From Serilophus lunatus (taxonomy: Eukaryota; Chordata; Aves; Passeriformes; Eurylaimidae): a DNA stretch of 64,000 bases. This document shows positions 52,629 to 64,000 of the stretch, piece by piece. The first letter of the stretch is position 1. Every line of letters starts with the position of its first letter. A model generated the notes under the pieces. That model was not told the origin of the DNA. It did no database searches and worked only from the letters and a program-made list of their open reading frames with translations. The position numbers and the translations under genes are program-made. The stretch covers positions 387,891 through 451,890 of the forward strand of contig VXBA01001600.1 in assembly GCA_013399895.1 (NCBI GenBank), in the 5' to 3' direction.

Positions 52629-54363
52629 CCAAGATATATGTGTGGAAATAAAGGACAGTACGAGAGGAAAAAGGAGGAGAAACCAAAGAAAAAGTGTACT
52701 ACTTGAGATTGCTGAATTTAACCTGTAGCCAAAGCTAACTGTTGACTGAAAACCCAGAGAAATACATGGTTAAAACACTTGCTGACCAAGATACCAAAAA
52801 ATGGTAGCAGTAGATGGTGGCCCATAGAAAGCTTAATCATCCCAGAGACATCTTCCATGTTGTCAGTTTTGCTCTCCTTGATGAAAACAATCAAAGAACA
52901 CAAGAATGCAGTGCCTAAAATGCATTACGTAATCCATTAGTTTCACAAAACTTCCCTGACACATAACTGTAGTATTTGTTGACATGAAATTGAAACGCAA
53001 GTAGAAATAGGTTTTATTCTATTACACACTTTTGACCTGGACATATATGAATCCAAATGCTTGACATCATGCTTTTAAAAGTTTTACAAAGATCTTCAAA
53101 GAAGTGCCACCTTACGTATTTCAGTGGTGACATATTATAGAAAAAATTCTAAAATTAAAGAAAACTCATTGCAATGTTTAGAAAGAAAAATAATTTTCCT
53201 CACTTAAGGTTTTCACACCACTTGGCTCCTCTCTACAAAGAAAATCTTCACCTTAGTTATTTGTATTATAATTGACATATCTGTGGCTTCAAACTCACAC
53301 AAAACAGAGCTGACCTCCATATATCCAAGAACATGTTTTGCTGGTGCTACCACCTTCCTAAATATCAGTATGTAGAGATGTCAACAGTAGAATGTCTGAT
53401 TATCTGAGTCTCAGAATGTTTTACAACACAATCATTACCATTACAGACAGCTAGGTGGGCTCACATGAAGTGAATTAAGCATAAAATCACAGTCTTAACT
53501 ATTGCAGTAACGGCAGTAAGCATGTAAGCATATTGTCATAGAACTTTAAAATGCTATTGATATTTCAAATATCATCCTCCCAGAAGAACTGGAATGCAAG
53601 GAAGAATATTAAGTCCCTGTTTATTCTTTTCTTCTGTTTTAGGCTACCAGTTTACCTGTTACAACACTGACAGTGTCCAGCTTGATATGAAAATAGGTTG
53701 GAGTAAGAAAGATATCAGAATATATTCCAAGTTACACCTGTTTGTATCAAACCACCACATATCTCAAAAGATCAGGATGAAACTTTCTATTGCCTGGCCA
53801 AAACTACAACGTGATACAATAACATTGGTGTAAACCTAAAAACTATTGAGATGCTTTCCAGATTTTACAGGTTCACCTTATCTTGGTAGAAACCTATGAA
53901 ACCTAGAAGTTGGAAATATAAATAGATATGAAAGATAAAATACTCATACTGTCTAATTCATTCAGAGGTTTTCAGAAGTTGTCCTATCAGTCTCCTAAGA
54001 CACCTATTTCCTTCTGCAAACTGCAATTTTTTGAGAAATATTGACTGCATTTTTTATCCACATCTTGAAAAATTCTACACATGCATAATGATAATAAAAA
54101 CCTGTAATTTTCCAATATTATGTACAATCAACACAAAAAGTAGTTTTTCTCTCTATTTATTTTACAGATCCAATGTGACTGTGTTCAATATAGTTTATGC
54201 AAGATCTTTTTCCCATTCTCAAGTTATTTTTGTAGACCATGCACTATTATAAAGTTCTTCTCACTCAGGCGATGAGACCAAGCACTGATTTGAAGTAGAT
54301 GAATGGAGCAATTTAAAGATGTATAATTGCTGCAGGAAAGAAGAGAAAGGAAAATGTACTAGA

Positions 54364-54371
54364 ATACTCAC
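54364..54371 (-). promoter_or_regulatory. KCNMA1: 5' splice site (donor) of the KCNMA1 S1 exon
   Basis: The minus strand reads AAA|GTGAGTAT across the exon end. This matches the U1-binding consensus at most positions. The exon ends in phase 2 (AA of an Asn codon). If the intron were retained, the frame would read AAG TGA, so a stop codon lies across the donor. Confidence 0.93.
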
Positions 54372-54433
54372 TTTGATGAATCTATGAAGTATATTACAAG
54401 AGCACCAATACTAAGAGCGAAGACTAAGACAAC
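54372..54433 (-). CDS. KCNMA1: KCNMA1 (BK/Slo1 channel alpha subunit) internal coding exon, membrane segment S1
   Basis: Seen: read on the minus strand in phase 0, the 62 bp give 20 codons (VVLVFALSIGALVIYFIDSS) plus AA, the first two bases of a split codon. The exon has AG before it and GT after it. Known: vertebrate Slo1 has this peptide as its S1 helix, directly after the S0-S1 linker ending GRVL and before an Asn-Pro. The split codon AA|C or AA|T would give that Asn. The protein is the pore-forming alpha subunit of the large-conductance, Ca2+- and voltage-gated K+ channel. It acts as a tetramer in the plasma membrane of neurons, smooth muscle and hair cells. This exon supplies the first helix of the voltage-sensor bundle after S0, and it is almost wholly hydrophobic with Asp near its outer end. 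Exon 1 (S0) and the next exon are outside the window. The paralogue KCNU1 is less likely, because the peptide matches the Slo1 sequence I know at every position. Confidence 0.96.
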
Positions 54434-54454
54434 CTAAAAGAGAAAAGAAAAGAG
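54434..54454 (-). promoter_or_regulatory. KCNMA1: 3' splice site (polypyrimidine tract and AG) of the KCNMA1 S1 exon
   Basis: On the minus strand these 21 bases read CTCTTTTCTTTTCTCTTTTAG. The tract is uninterrupted pyrimidine up to the final AG, which abuts the exon. This is a strong acceptor. The bases just upstream are AT-rich, and I could not choose one branch-point adenosine with confidence. In the exon's frame the acceptor itself contains a TAG, so the coding frame cannot extend upstream of the exon. Confidence 0.93.
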
Positions 54455-55099
54455 TAATTATTTAACAGATTTAAATATTTTTTCTTTTACATACAAAGAA
54501 AATAAACCATAAGCATAAACCATTGTTTTATTTCAGCTGCCATTTTCTTTAGAAAAATATTCATACTTGAATTTCAAACTATATAATATCATAGAATGCT
54601 TTCTTTCATTGAAAAAGAGATAAAGAAGACAAATCCTAGTTTGGGGAAATCCAGTATATAATTAGGTCCTAGACTTTAACCTCTGCTAAGCTATATTCTT
54701 AAATTTAAAATGCCAAGCAATCTTGCTGCATGGCATTCAAATCACAGTATAGCTTTATCAGACCAATCAATCAGGGCCTCTTATTAGTACATAAACTTTG
54801 AGTGACAAGAGATCAGACTGTATTTCCACTTATATACAAGGTTTTGAAACCCAAACGAAAAGCACAAAGCTCTGTAAAAATATGTACTTACCCTGCACTC
54901 CTGACCATTTAGACTATCATGAACTTTCAAACAAGTTAAAACAATAGCTTGATGCAGAATAACAAGATGCAAGGAATATACACCCTGGGTACCTTGTAGT
55001 TGCAACCCTTTCTCCCCTTTAAATCTGTTAGTTTTTGAACTAAATCGTTTTGGTCTGGCATCTACTCATTATTAACAAAGTAGAACTTGCTTGAAGGAT
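54455..55099. other. Intron 1 segment next to the S1 exon, with one exon-like stretch
   Basis: AT-rich. On the minus strand, 54892-54984 is bounded by ACCCAG at its start and GTAAGTAC after its end. It is an open 93 bp in phase 0 with the flanking exon phases. The acceptor has only a poor pyrimidine tract. It is listed here as a possible cryptic exon and not called as coding. Confidence 0.3.
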
Positions 55100-55473
55100 T
55101 TTGAACTTGAATAATCATAAGGTACATGCAGGAGACCACACAGTGGCAATGCAAGTGTGGTATCTTCTCCTTGGGTTTCCTCCAGGGGTCCTTTTAACTG
55201 TCCTCTTTCAGAGACTCCTAGACTGGGACAGCACCATCTTCGAGGCAGCTTCCCCTCCTTCCCCTTGCTCCTCAGCCCACCAGCCAGCTTGGAGGAGCAG
55301 TTTTGGTTTTTTTCCCTTTTTTCTTTCATGCGAAATGTTGTCGGGTTGTTGTCCTTGTATTTGGTTAGTGCCTTGGTGGGGTTCCATAGTTTATAGAGCC
55401 CCTAGATAAATAAACCTGGCTGTCGTTTCCTATTAAGTCTCATCACTTTTACTGCCCCTCTAGCATCCTAACA
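55100..55473 (+). mobile_element. Possible solo LTR or LTR fragment of an endogenous retrovirus
   Basis: A locally GC-richer block stands out from the intron. It ends with features of an LTR 3' part: an AATAAA signal at about 55406-55411, a following R/U5-like stretch of about 60 bp with CTGGCTGTCG and ACTGCCCCTC, and a possible terminal CA at 55472-55473. The 5' boundary, a TG terminus and target-site duplications could not be fixed, and no gag, pol or env sequence is present. It is antisense to KCNMA1, so its poly-A signal is not in the host transcript. It could also be another kind of GC-rich insertion. Confidence 0.45.
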
Positions 55474-56258
55474 GGGACACTAATGCATACTACCACGACT
55501 GTCACTACTTTTGTTGACAATCTTAACTATTAAATCCACAGATAAGCACTGAAATAAAAACATATCTTGATTCAAAACAGGCTTCAGACCTTTGCCTGAA
55601 CTGCCGTACTATGAAGCAGCCTGATAATCATAGCGCAAGAAGCTATAAAACGTGAAATGCAATGTGTTCATTCTAAGTTGACTCACTGAAACGACAAGGC
55701 AGAAGTTCCTCTACTCTCAGCTATCATCCAATGCTGTAAAGGCAGTATCTGAAGCAAGGTATAATTATTATTATATAAGCAAACTCTGGTGCTATGCAGG
55801 GCCAATATAAAGCATGTACATATTTTCCAATAGAAGAACTCATTAATGTCCTAACACTACATAATCACTATTTAGTTAAAATAGCTATTAGTCTGAAAGT
55901 TTAAATTAGTCTTTCCTTACTTTAAGATCCTGTTGACAATAATGTTTTTTGCATCATGAATGTCTGAAAAAGAGTACTATGCCTGAGTACAAAGACCTGT
56001 TGTAATATATATATACCTGATTTTAAATCAAGGCTTATTTTCTCTTCTATAGCCTTAAAACACATGCCTAACATTATATTTCATAACGTCCCCAAGAATT
56101 ACAGAAAGGGTATCAGAAGAGAATGGAATCTTAAACTCCATTTTTTATCCTGCTAGCAGAGAGACACAATTTTCCTTTACTAAGTGACAGAGGTATTGAG
56201 CTGAACTTGAATCCATCAAGTGTGTGGAAAAATATAGCCTGAACCAACCAGGTTATAT

Positions 56259-56285
56259 TAAAATAAATAAGTAAATAAATAAATA
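56259..56285. repeat. (AAAT)n microsatellite
   Basis: About six AAAT units with one G interruption. Confidence 0.88.
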
Positions 56286-56840
56286 GAATTAAACAGAAAA
56301 AAAATTTAAAAAACTCTTCTACACTACATGATAGAGTCTCAGAGGCAATTTTTTTCTCACCTAAACATATCTGAATGCAACTTGGTTATCCAAACCCAGG
56401 ATGAACATTATTGAAGTTGTTCCAGTTTGCACTAAATTACCACGGGAGATAATACCAATTCTAGGGACCTTGCTTATCTTGAAGAGTGTTATTAACATAG
56501 ACAGAATAATACCCCAAATTCACTGCAAGTAGAATTTAAAAGAGGCGGAATCATACATGTATGTGAATTACTGCCTTTTTTGTTAATCAGGCCAGGAGGA
56601 GAAGCTCTGTTTATTATTTCAATGGATTTGGCAAAACACTGCAATTGCTACACATCTATTATAATTTTTCTCTGTCTAGAAGGAAAGAACTTTTTAATTT
56701 ATAATAACTTACTGTTTGTTTAAGATTCAGAAATATGAAATCATACTGACTAAGCACTTAGTAGAAAATTAAACACTAATATGATTAAAGGAAAAAGGGA
56801 GGGAAACACGGGGAATAGTTGTTGCATATCCCTAAATCTT

Positions 56841-56855
56841 TCACACACACACACA
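56841..56855. repeat. (CA)n microsatellite
   Basis: About seven CA units. Confidence 0.88.
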
Positions 56856-59800
56856 AAAATCTGGCCACACATTTCAACAAAACTGTACAATGCCTTTTTG
56901 AAGCAGGAGTCAGAGAAACTGCAGTTAAAATCCATTTAAGAAGAATTAAAAATGTATTGACTGATAGCAAGATGCTCCAGAAGAGCTTTGACTGCAATAA
57001 AAATTTTCCATCCATAATAAATACAAAAGAAGTAAAATTCATAAAAAGGTGTTTTGATAAGGGTGTACCAAATAATAATACTGCAGGGAAGCATAAACAT
57101 TGAGAAAACATTACCTTAACTAAGCCATGATAACCATAAAGTTGATCAGCGCACCTTACAGGACCAGCCTATGTAACAAAGGGGTAATCCAAGGGGTGGC
57201 ACTGTTTCCCCTCCAACTGCATTGCACTTATGTCAAGGCATTATTGAAGCAACAAGGGAAAATGAAAAGGCTGTTCACATTAGAGAGGAAGGCCTCAGTT
57301 AATACACCCACAATAAGAAGCAATGTAGGGACTCTAGAGCAGGAACTTCAGTCTCTCATACCCTGTAACACTTGAACATTTCATAGAAGACAAAATAAGA
57401 ACTCTTTGAAGTTTCAAAGGCAGATTCTCGCTTATACAATATTGAACTATCCAAACATAATACAGAATAGCAGAGAGCTCAAGAGGCAATGCGGAAAATA
57501 AAACAAGAATTGCTCTCTATTTTTATTTTCCTCCAACATGAAGTATTGAAATAAGAAGAATGCAGTGAAAAGGAAAATCTTCCAGGAATCCCTTAACCTC
57601 TAACATATCAGGGCATCAGAGAGTTTCATTTTATCTGAAAAGAATCTATTCTGTACTGGTTTTGAAAAATATTTGTTTCAAACAAAGTTATTCAACACTA
57701 AGGCTACTGTAATGCTTAGAATATACAAAGTTGTTCATTATTACAGCTTTTTTGAAATTCATTTAATTTGCATTCAATTAATTTAACTCTATTCGTCTTT
57801 GTATTTCAACTTACTCAAGGAGAACACAAATTATTTCCTATGATCATAAAGCTACATTCTCAGTTTTGTGACAGAAAAGTTTGCATTACTAAGATGTCAG
57901 TACCCTGAGGTTTCACCCCAATCTGAATGAAAATTTCCATACCTTAACTTCCTTTAACCATCCAGTTAGAAACCAGTTTCATTTTTTTAACAGACAAGCA
58001 GAATTTTCTTTGTTAGTAATTAGTGCCTTAGAAATCTAAGGATAAGATACAAGTTGCATTTCTGAAGTAGGAACTCTACCAATCCCAGCATTAATTTGCA
58101 GACCCTAGGATATGGACCCACATCTATGTAATGATTGCAATTTAACAAAGGTAAGCCTTGAGCAAGTCTAGACCACAGAAGAACCAGAATGGCTTACTCA
58201 AATTGATGTCTCATTAACTGATATTCTGTATGCAAAAAGCAAAATTCAGAGAGCATTCCATATAGGCAAACCCATAAGAAATTATTTGTTGCAGCTGATA
58301 TAAACAGCTGAGTAATTAATAGATCTCAGATTACTGTAAATACAAATGACGTGCTACTTAATGTAATATAGATTCCTGCTCTAAAAATCAGTCTTCTACA
58401 CTTTTTTCTAATTCTAGCGCTAACTTCATTGAGATGTTTTCATTTATATTACTATGCACATAAATCAGTGAACTGAAGTAGCTGCTTGATGCTAAACTAT
58501 ACAATCCATATTAGTTCATTCAAAAAACTGTCTTTCATAACTTCATGATTTGTCAAGACAAATAAAATTATATGCATATTTTCACAGAAATTGATAGTAA
58601 ATTTCTCTTTAGAGACTTTTTTCCCATTATACTCTGCCTGATAGCCAGGAGTAAAGCAGCAGTAATGATCTCTCAAATCCATCAACAGGACCTATGGCTA
58701 TGCTCTGGATGAAGTTGTATATTGACTATTCTCAGCGCTTAAAAAGATTTCCCAGTCTCCAGTCTTTCTGCCTCTTTACATGGTCTCTCTTGGGCAAACA
58801 TATAAATAACTGGAATGCCAAAGGCAAAAGTATAAAATATACACCATCTACTCTATGAGGTCATGAACTCCCAAGGGGCTCTTAGAATGCCATTCTACCT
58901 CTCTCAGGTTTGCAAGATCATATTTCTTATTGATGAAATGCTCTCTTAATATCTTCCAGAACACCTGCATTCAACACCAGCTTCCCTTTAAAGAAAACTG
59001 TCTAACCATGGGACACCTTACAAGAGCAAACTATGAAACACAAGCAAATTAGAGCCAAAGTGAAGGAATAGGAGAAAGAGGAAGTGATTAAATAATGAAA
59101 AGACAAAAGAAGATTCTATCTTGTTTCTTTCAGCAATAAATAATAAATGAAAACTTAAAAAAGGATACCAAGAAACTAGGAAAATTTCTATCATTTGCCT
59201 TTTATTAATAATGCAGGGAAACAGATTTTGCTGTTATAAGAGCCATGCTTGACAGAACATAACAATACAAGGAAGTACAGTGATATATGTATTGATTTTC
59301 ATGAAAGTACTGGCAAAGTGCAAATTCTACAGCCAGCACCTGCTTTTGATAACAGGGTACATGGAAACAGCTATGAATTTTAAGGGGTGTGTCTGTTGGG
59401 TAGTGTTACAGCTACTAAAGCTGTCTTGATGACTTATTGATCCTACCAGTTTACATGCAGAAAAGGCAAGTGTTGCAGGAAGAAAAATAAAAAGAGAAAC
59501 AACCATAAAAATCCACATTTAAACTATTTCTTCCATCCTTTGAATGTCAGCTAGGATTTAAAGTCCAATTCTAGAAGCAACTGAGCACCTTCAAGTTAAA
59601 TGATAAGCAACTCCATCCTTAAAGGAAGCCAGAAAAGGTTCAAGAGCATACAACTCTCAAAAGATTTCACTAACTTTTACTTTTGAGCCTCAAGCAATCA
59701 AAGTACTAAATCCAAACTTTGCCCTTTTGATAGCCATACTAAAGACTTCTCAGAAAACCAAACCTGAAAATGTTTGCATGCAAGTAATTTCCTTTCAATT

Positions 59801-59927
59801 ACACTTTCTGATTTTGTTTTTTGTTTACTGTTATTACATAAAAAGAGTAACTAAAAATTAATCAGCTATTAAATTCAGCAGTAAATAAATTAGTCATCAA
59901 CGCACATTAAAAAGAGTACAGCAAACT

Positions 59928-59962
59928 TTGGCATTATGAAATTCTTTGCATTATGAAATTTC
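59928..59962. repeat. Short imperfect tandem duplication
   Basis: The unit TTTGGCATTATGAAATTC is followed by a copy lacking one G. Confidence 0.88.
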
Positions 59963-62900
59963 TCCCTTCAGCAAAGTTCATATTGACTTACATTTTCAAG
60001 AAAAGTCTGAGTTTCTCCAAAAAGGGGAGGTGAAGGGGGGTGAGAAATGACTATTCAATAAGCCAATGAGCAGTAAAGTCTCAGTAAACTTCTCTAAGAA
60101 ATACACAGCAAAAACTTAATTTTAAAATAAAAGACAGCAGTAAAGTAGATCAGTGTGAGTTCTGGATGATGACCATGAGCAATCAGAAGACTTGGTTATT
60201 GTCCCTAGTTCTGCCAGTGGTGGTGTGTGACCTAAAGCATATTACTTGACCTCTTCAGGCATCCAATTCTCCTTCTTGCTTTCATGTGGCAATAATGCAT
60301 GTCAACACATTAGGGCAATCACTGTCTTAATTACAGGTGTTTGGAATTGATCTAACAGCTGAGACCTCAACTGTTACTGCAGCAATAATAAAAAACCCAA
60401 GCAGGACAATGCAACATCATCAGCAAACGGGCTTTATATATTAAAGGGTTTTATTTAAATAGAAAAGTGTCAATATCTATAAGATAAACTTTTTATCTAT
60501 GTCTCTAGAATTATCTTCTTGGTCCTGCTAAAACATTATCCAGTATAGTAAGGTTTTAATTTATTACTTAAAATAAAATTATCTATTTATTATAAATACA
60601 TCTTAAAAAATGTGGCTAACATTTAATGCATCGCTTTTTTCAGGCTTGCATATCATTAATAAGAAATATAGAAACGAAATTGCTGGGAGAGAAAACAGAT
60701 ACAGCAGATACAGAAAAGTTACAACAAAAAAGAAAAATAAGTCACATATTTCCCACCTACTGAATTTGTGTAGCAGATAAGTAATCTGACCATATCTGAA
60801 AGGTACAAGTAAAATCCATGGTAAAGGCCTGAATCACTGTGGGCTTGCCTCACTATTCATGGCTGTAGTAAGTAACTGATGTAATAGGTCCCTGGGAATA
60901 GAATATGGGATATCTCTGAATGAAACCACACAACAAAATTAGCAAATTCAGCCAGACTGCCACTATCTTATTCTCTTACACAGACTTTAACAGACTGCTT
61001 CTCATTTGACAGACTGCTTGAAATTAAGAAGAATTTTTCTAATTAAAAGTATGAGGTGGGATCAAAATTCAGGAAGCAAGTAGACCTTCCTGAGTCTCAG
61101 GAATATGAAAAATCAAAGCAGGAAATAAACAAAATAAAATTAGTAACTTTATGCACTTTTGTTTTCTACACACATTTCCAATCTCATTTGAGGAAGAATT
61201 TAAAAAAAGAAAATATTTTTGCTGTGTTTTATTCTCTACATGCTTCCAATATACATTAATATTTCAGCTTTATTTTTCTTTCTCTGTACAAGGTGGGGTT
61301 TTTTCCCCTCAACTTCCCACTGACATATTGACAATAAAATGAAAATTTCTGTCCAATTCATAAACTGAGATTTTCTAATTAGTGAAAAACTACAAGTCAA
61401 AAAATCCCATCTGTCAATGGTGCCCTGTAGCTTGAAGTTAATTAGGTTTAACTGATAGAGTGCCTAACAACACGACCGAATAATCAAAAAAATAGCAGCA
61501 TTTTCTATCAAAATGTGCCATTTTTCTAGATCTAAATGCATGGCATTATATCCCTGTAAATATCTATTCATGCACATTTGGATTTTTTTTTTCCTTTCCA
61601 AATAAAAAGGTTCTTCCTCCCGATTACCTAGTACTCATCCAAATCAAGTTTGATTAAAGTAAATTCATCTTTTTTATATTGGTAAAAGTAACTCACACTG
61701 AGTTCCAATGGATGCATGACTGGCTCTAATGTTGGTAACCATTACCTACAAACTATTCCATTTGTAAATGTTCTCATTTTCAAGTTCTTCATTGTCTGAC
61801 TGCATAAGATAAGAACAAGAAGCCTATTGGAATGTTGTTTTAGAGAAATGAGCGATGAACTGTCAACCAGTCAAATCATGCAAAAGGAAAACCAACCAAT
61901 TCAATTGCAGAACTGCACAGAGGCCAAAGAACCCTGGTTCAGAGCAGGGTCCCCCTAACAAACACAGCATGGCAGTAGCACTTGTACTAATAGTTGAATA
62001 TTCACAGCTTCATCTCCACTGCTAGGCCTGAAGAAAGCCTCTGCTTTTTGTATCACACCTTGAAATGCAGCATGTGGTCATTAATTTTTTTGTGTGTTTC
62101 TACGTTTTTATGCTTCAGTTGTGAAAAAAGGCCTTTGTTTCCAGATGAAGAATTGGAAATAAGTAACTTCAACTGGAACTCTTTGTTCTAATAATACTTT
62201 GTCCTATCCCTGGCTAAAGAAAGTGATCAAGGTGAGATGAAGAAGCAAGCAAAGACTCTTGAACTTTCTGGTATAGTGCTTACACACCAAAAAAAAATAA
62301 ACAAACAAATCTACCTGTGTATAGAACATATTAAAAAGCACAAAAGTTCACTAATTTCCAGAAAAAATAAAAAAGATAAAATACAGCCCCAAAATCACAA
62401 TCAGATCTGTATAATTAATTTATAGCATAATCTAACTGCAAGGGCTCAATATCAGGGAAATTAATCACTGGAAATCAAATAAGGTCTATAGCAGTAAAAT
62501 GTAATCATTTCCTAACAGTTAATCCAGTTCTATGTCTAGAATATCAAAATACAAAACTAAAAAATCAATGAATTGTAAAAAGAAAAGGTAAGATGGAAAA
62601 TGCTATCTTGTTAAATTAAGCAATTGTCTATTTTTAATTGGTATTTGTAAAAAAAAGGGGGCGAACTAATTTGACAGCTCTTCTCCTTACTTCATATAAT
62701 GTACTCCTCACCAGTTCCCATCCGCACTTTGTTAACTGAATAAAAACATAGGAGAACACCCAAGAAACTGTCAAGGAAAAAGCAAGATGGAAAAGAAAGA
62801 ATGGTGATAAAAATGCCAGAAAATAATAAAATAGTAGGGTAAAGAAAATGCTGTCTCTTTAAAAATGTTAAAATCAGAAGTATATTTCTAGTAAAGGTTT

Positions 62901-64000
62901 GGGGTAAAAGAACACTCGCAAGAGCATTCAAGAACAAATAAAGTTGCCGATGTGGACGTTGAGGGAATTTAGGCCTGTAATTCAGTGTTTCATTACAATA
63001 TTATACATATTAACAGCACTGCTAAAGGAATCTTAAGTGTTATTGCAATGTCATAAGAAATTACTAAAAGAAACTACATTTTTTAATTAATCACTTTAAG
63101 AATTACATTTAATGAAATTATTTACAATATGCATTCAAATCAATGCTAGATTGCATGGCAGACCAAAGAGATCATCACATTCCTCAGTTATTTAGCCACT
63201 AGTCCAACATGCAACCAACACAACTGACAGTCATGTTAATAAATGTAGAAAAAGGAATTAGACAAAGAGGCTATTCCCTCTCTGTCAAGGGTTTTATGAT
63301 TGAATGGGTTGGTAAGTTTTCAGACTTTTTGTTACTCTTTTTTCTATTGCTCAGAGTTGGTGTCACTATTCCTAAATTTTCAAATAACAGACCAAAACAA
63401 TTACCTCACTTTTCAATTGTTTAGGTTCTTAGTCATAAGAACTCACATATACAGCAAAGGACAATGCAGCTGTGCAAGTAGTCTCTGAAAAAATTAAAAG
63501 CTCTTGGCTTCAGTAAAGCCTAGTAAAATTTCATTCAACAAAAAGGCTGAATGAAGAATGGTCATATCATTCAGCATACAACAAAGCTTTTGAATGCCTG
63601 TCAAGGAATGTACCTTAGAAGTTATGAAAATAAGACAAAGTCTACAGAAGAGAAAAGACTCACTACCAAATGCATCTGATGAGCAGCAAACAGTTTTCTG
63701 CTGCAGTACTAACAACACAGCTCTCATCTTCCACTTATCATTACCTAATGTGAGATTTTCTTGAGTCCTTTATAATGTAATTTCCAGCGTTGTGATATTT
63801 CCACTTCTGTTTCCACAACAAACACAGAGTATAAGAATTGCTGACATTTGCATTGTGTCTTGTATTCATTAGTCAATTTCTACTGTAAGTCTAGAAAAAT
63901 CCATAAGTGTTTCATAGACTTCTAAAGAGAAGTAGCCATCAACAAGACTTTTTTAACAGGGACTACTATATCTTCAGTGGTTTGCATGAGGATTTTCAGG

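Larger units (their letters stand above)
49346..54363. other. Intronic sequence immediately downstream of the S1 exon
   Basis: AT-rich. It holds the longest A tract of the window (49811-49886) and an (AAAAC)n tract (52600-52628). The frames on both strands near 52086-52456 are chance-like. I found no second KCNMA1 exon here. Confidence 0.5.
1..54371 (-). other. KCNMA1: KCNMA1 intron following the S1 exon (partial, called intron 2)
   Basis: Everything left of the S1 exon is treated as the downstream intron of KCNMA1, transcribed right to left. I looked on the minus strand for the next Slo1 exon (peptide around NFYKDF and FFLLYFGLRF), partly by scanning for the complement of its Ala-Phe and Met codons, and found no match. 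The intron is therefore at least 54.4 kb here and continues beyond base 1. Very long early introns are known for vertebrate KCNMA1. Its content is listed in separate entries. A nested gene cannot be excluded by reading alone. Confidence 0.85.
54434..64000 (-). other. KCNMA1: KCNMA1 intron preceding the S1 exon (partial, called intron 1)
   Basis: This is the 3' end of the intron that separates the exon encoding the N-terminus, S0 and linker from the S1 exon. Exon 1 of Slo1 is GC-rich and would be obvious; it is not here, so the intron continues beyond base 64000. In mammals, alternative inserts in the S0-S1 region (for example the 44-residue myometrial insert) have been described, so this intron is a plausible host for optional exons. 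I did not recognise a known one. Confidence 0.85.
55474..64000. other. Intronic sequence, 8.5 kb, no recognised transposon
   Basis: AT-rich. Small repeats are (AAAT)n at 56259-56285, (CA)n at 56841-56855 and an imperfect 17-18-bp tandem pair at 59928-59962. Frames near 56785-57375 on both strands have no recognised similarity. No CR1 copy was seen here. Confidence 0.5.

Noticed and set aside
55072..55409. 85-102-codon frames on both strands
   Set aside because: They lie over the GC-richer LTR-like block, overlap one another in different frames and show no recognisable protein.
1..64000. tRNA, rRNA, microRNA hairpins, CRISPR arrays and prokaryotic operons
   Set aside because: None was recognised by reading. 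The composition, CR1 elements and spliced exon identify animal nuclear DNA, where CRISPR arrays and operons are not expected. Small RNA hairpins cannot be excluded without folding software.

Overview
This window looks like bird nuclear DNA. It is AT-rich and gene-poor, it carries CR1 LINE fragments of several ages, and it contains one recognisable protein-coding exon. That exon is 62 bp on the minus strand (54372-54433). It translates to VVLVFALSIGALVIYFIDSS plus two bases of a split codon, which I recognise as membrane segment S1 of the BK (Slo1) large-conductance Ca2+- and voltage-activated K+ channel, gene KCNMA1. It is flanked by a 21-nt pyrimidine tract ending in AG and by a GTGAGTAT donor. 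The species cannot be fixed from sequence alone, but the CR1 types fit a bird, possibly galliform.

Layout. The gene runs right to left. Bases 54434-64000 are the 3' part of the intron before the exon (the S0-S1 intron, called intron 1). Bases 1-54371 are the 5' part of the following intron (intron 2). I searched for the next coding exon (the segment after S1) and did not find it, so intron 2 extends past the left edge. Everything else is intronic. It comprises a 1.2-kb 5'-truncated and internally deleted CR1 (2.2-3.35 kb), a pair of ~200-bp direct repeats 3.1 kb apart (12.5 and 15.8 kb), a 350-bp GC-rich island (26.3 kb) and a CR1 cluster with a nested insertion (29.4-31.2 kb). Smaller or older CR1 remnants lie at 39.6, 45.0, 45.9 and 49.3 kb, an LTR-like segment at 55.1-55.5 kb, and scattered poly-A and simple repeats. 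One unresolved base (N) is at 32773.

No other open reading frame looks like a real gene. The longer ones are CR1 ORF2 remnants or chance frames. No tRNA, rRNA, CRISPR or bacterial-type feature was seen, and no novel gene system was found. The points most worth a second look are the paired ~200-bp repeat with an uneven mismatch pattern, the GC-rich island flanked by TTAACA, the nested CR1, and a frame-compatible exon-like segment in intron 1 about 460 bp upstream of the KCNMA1 exon.
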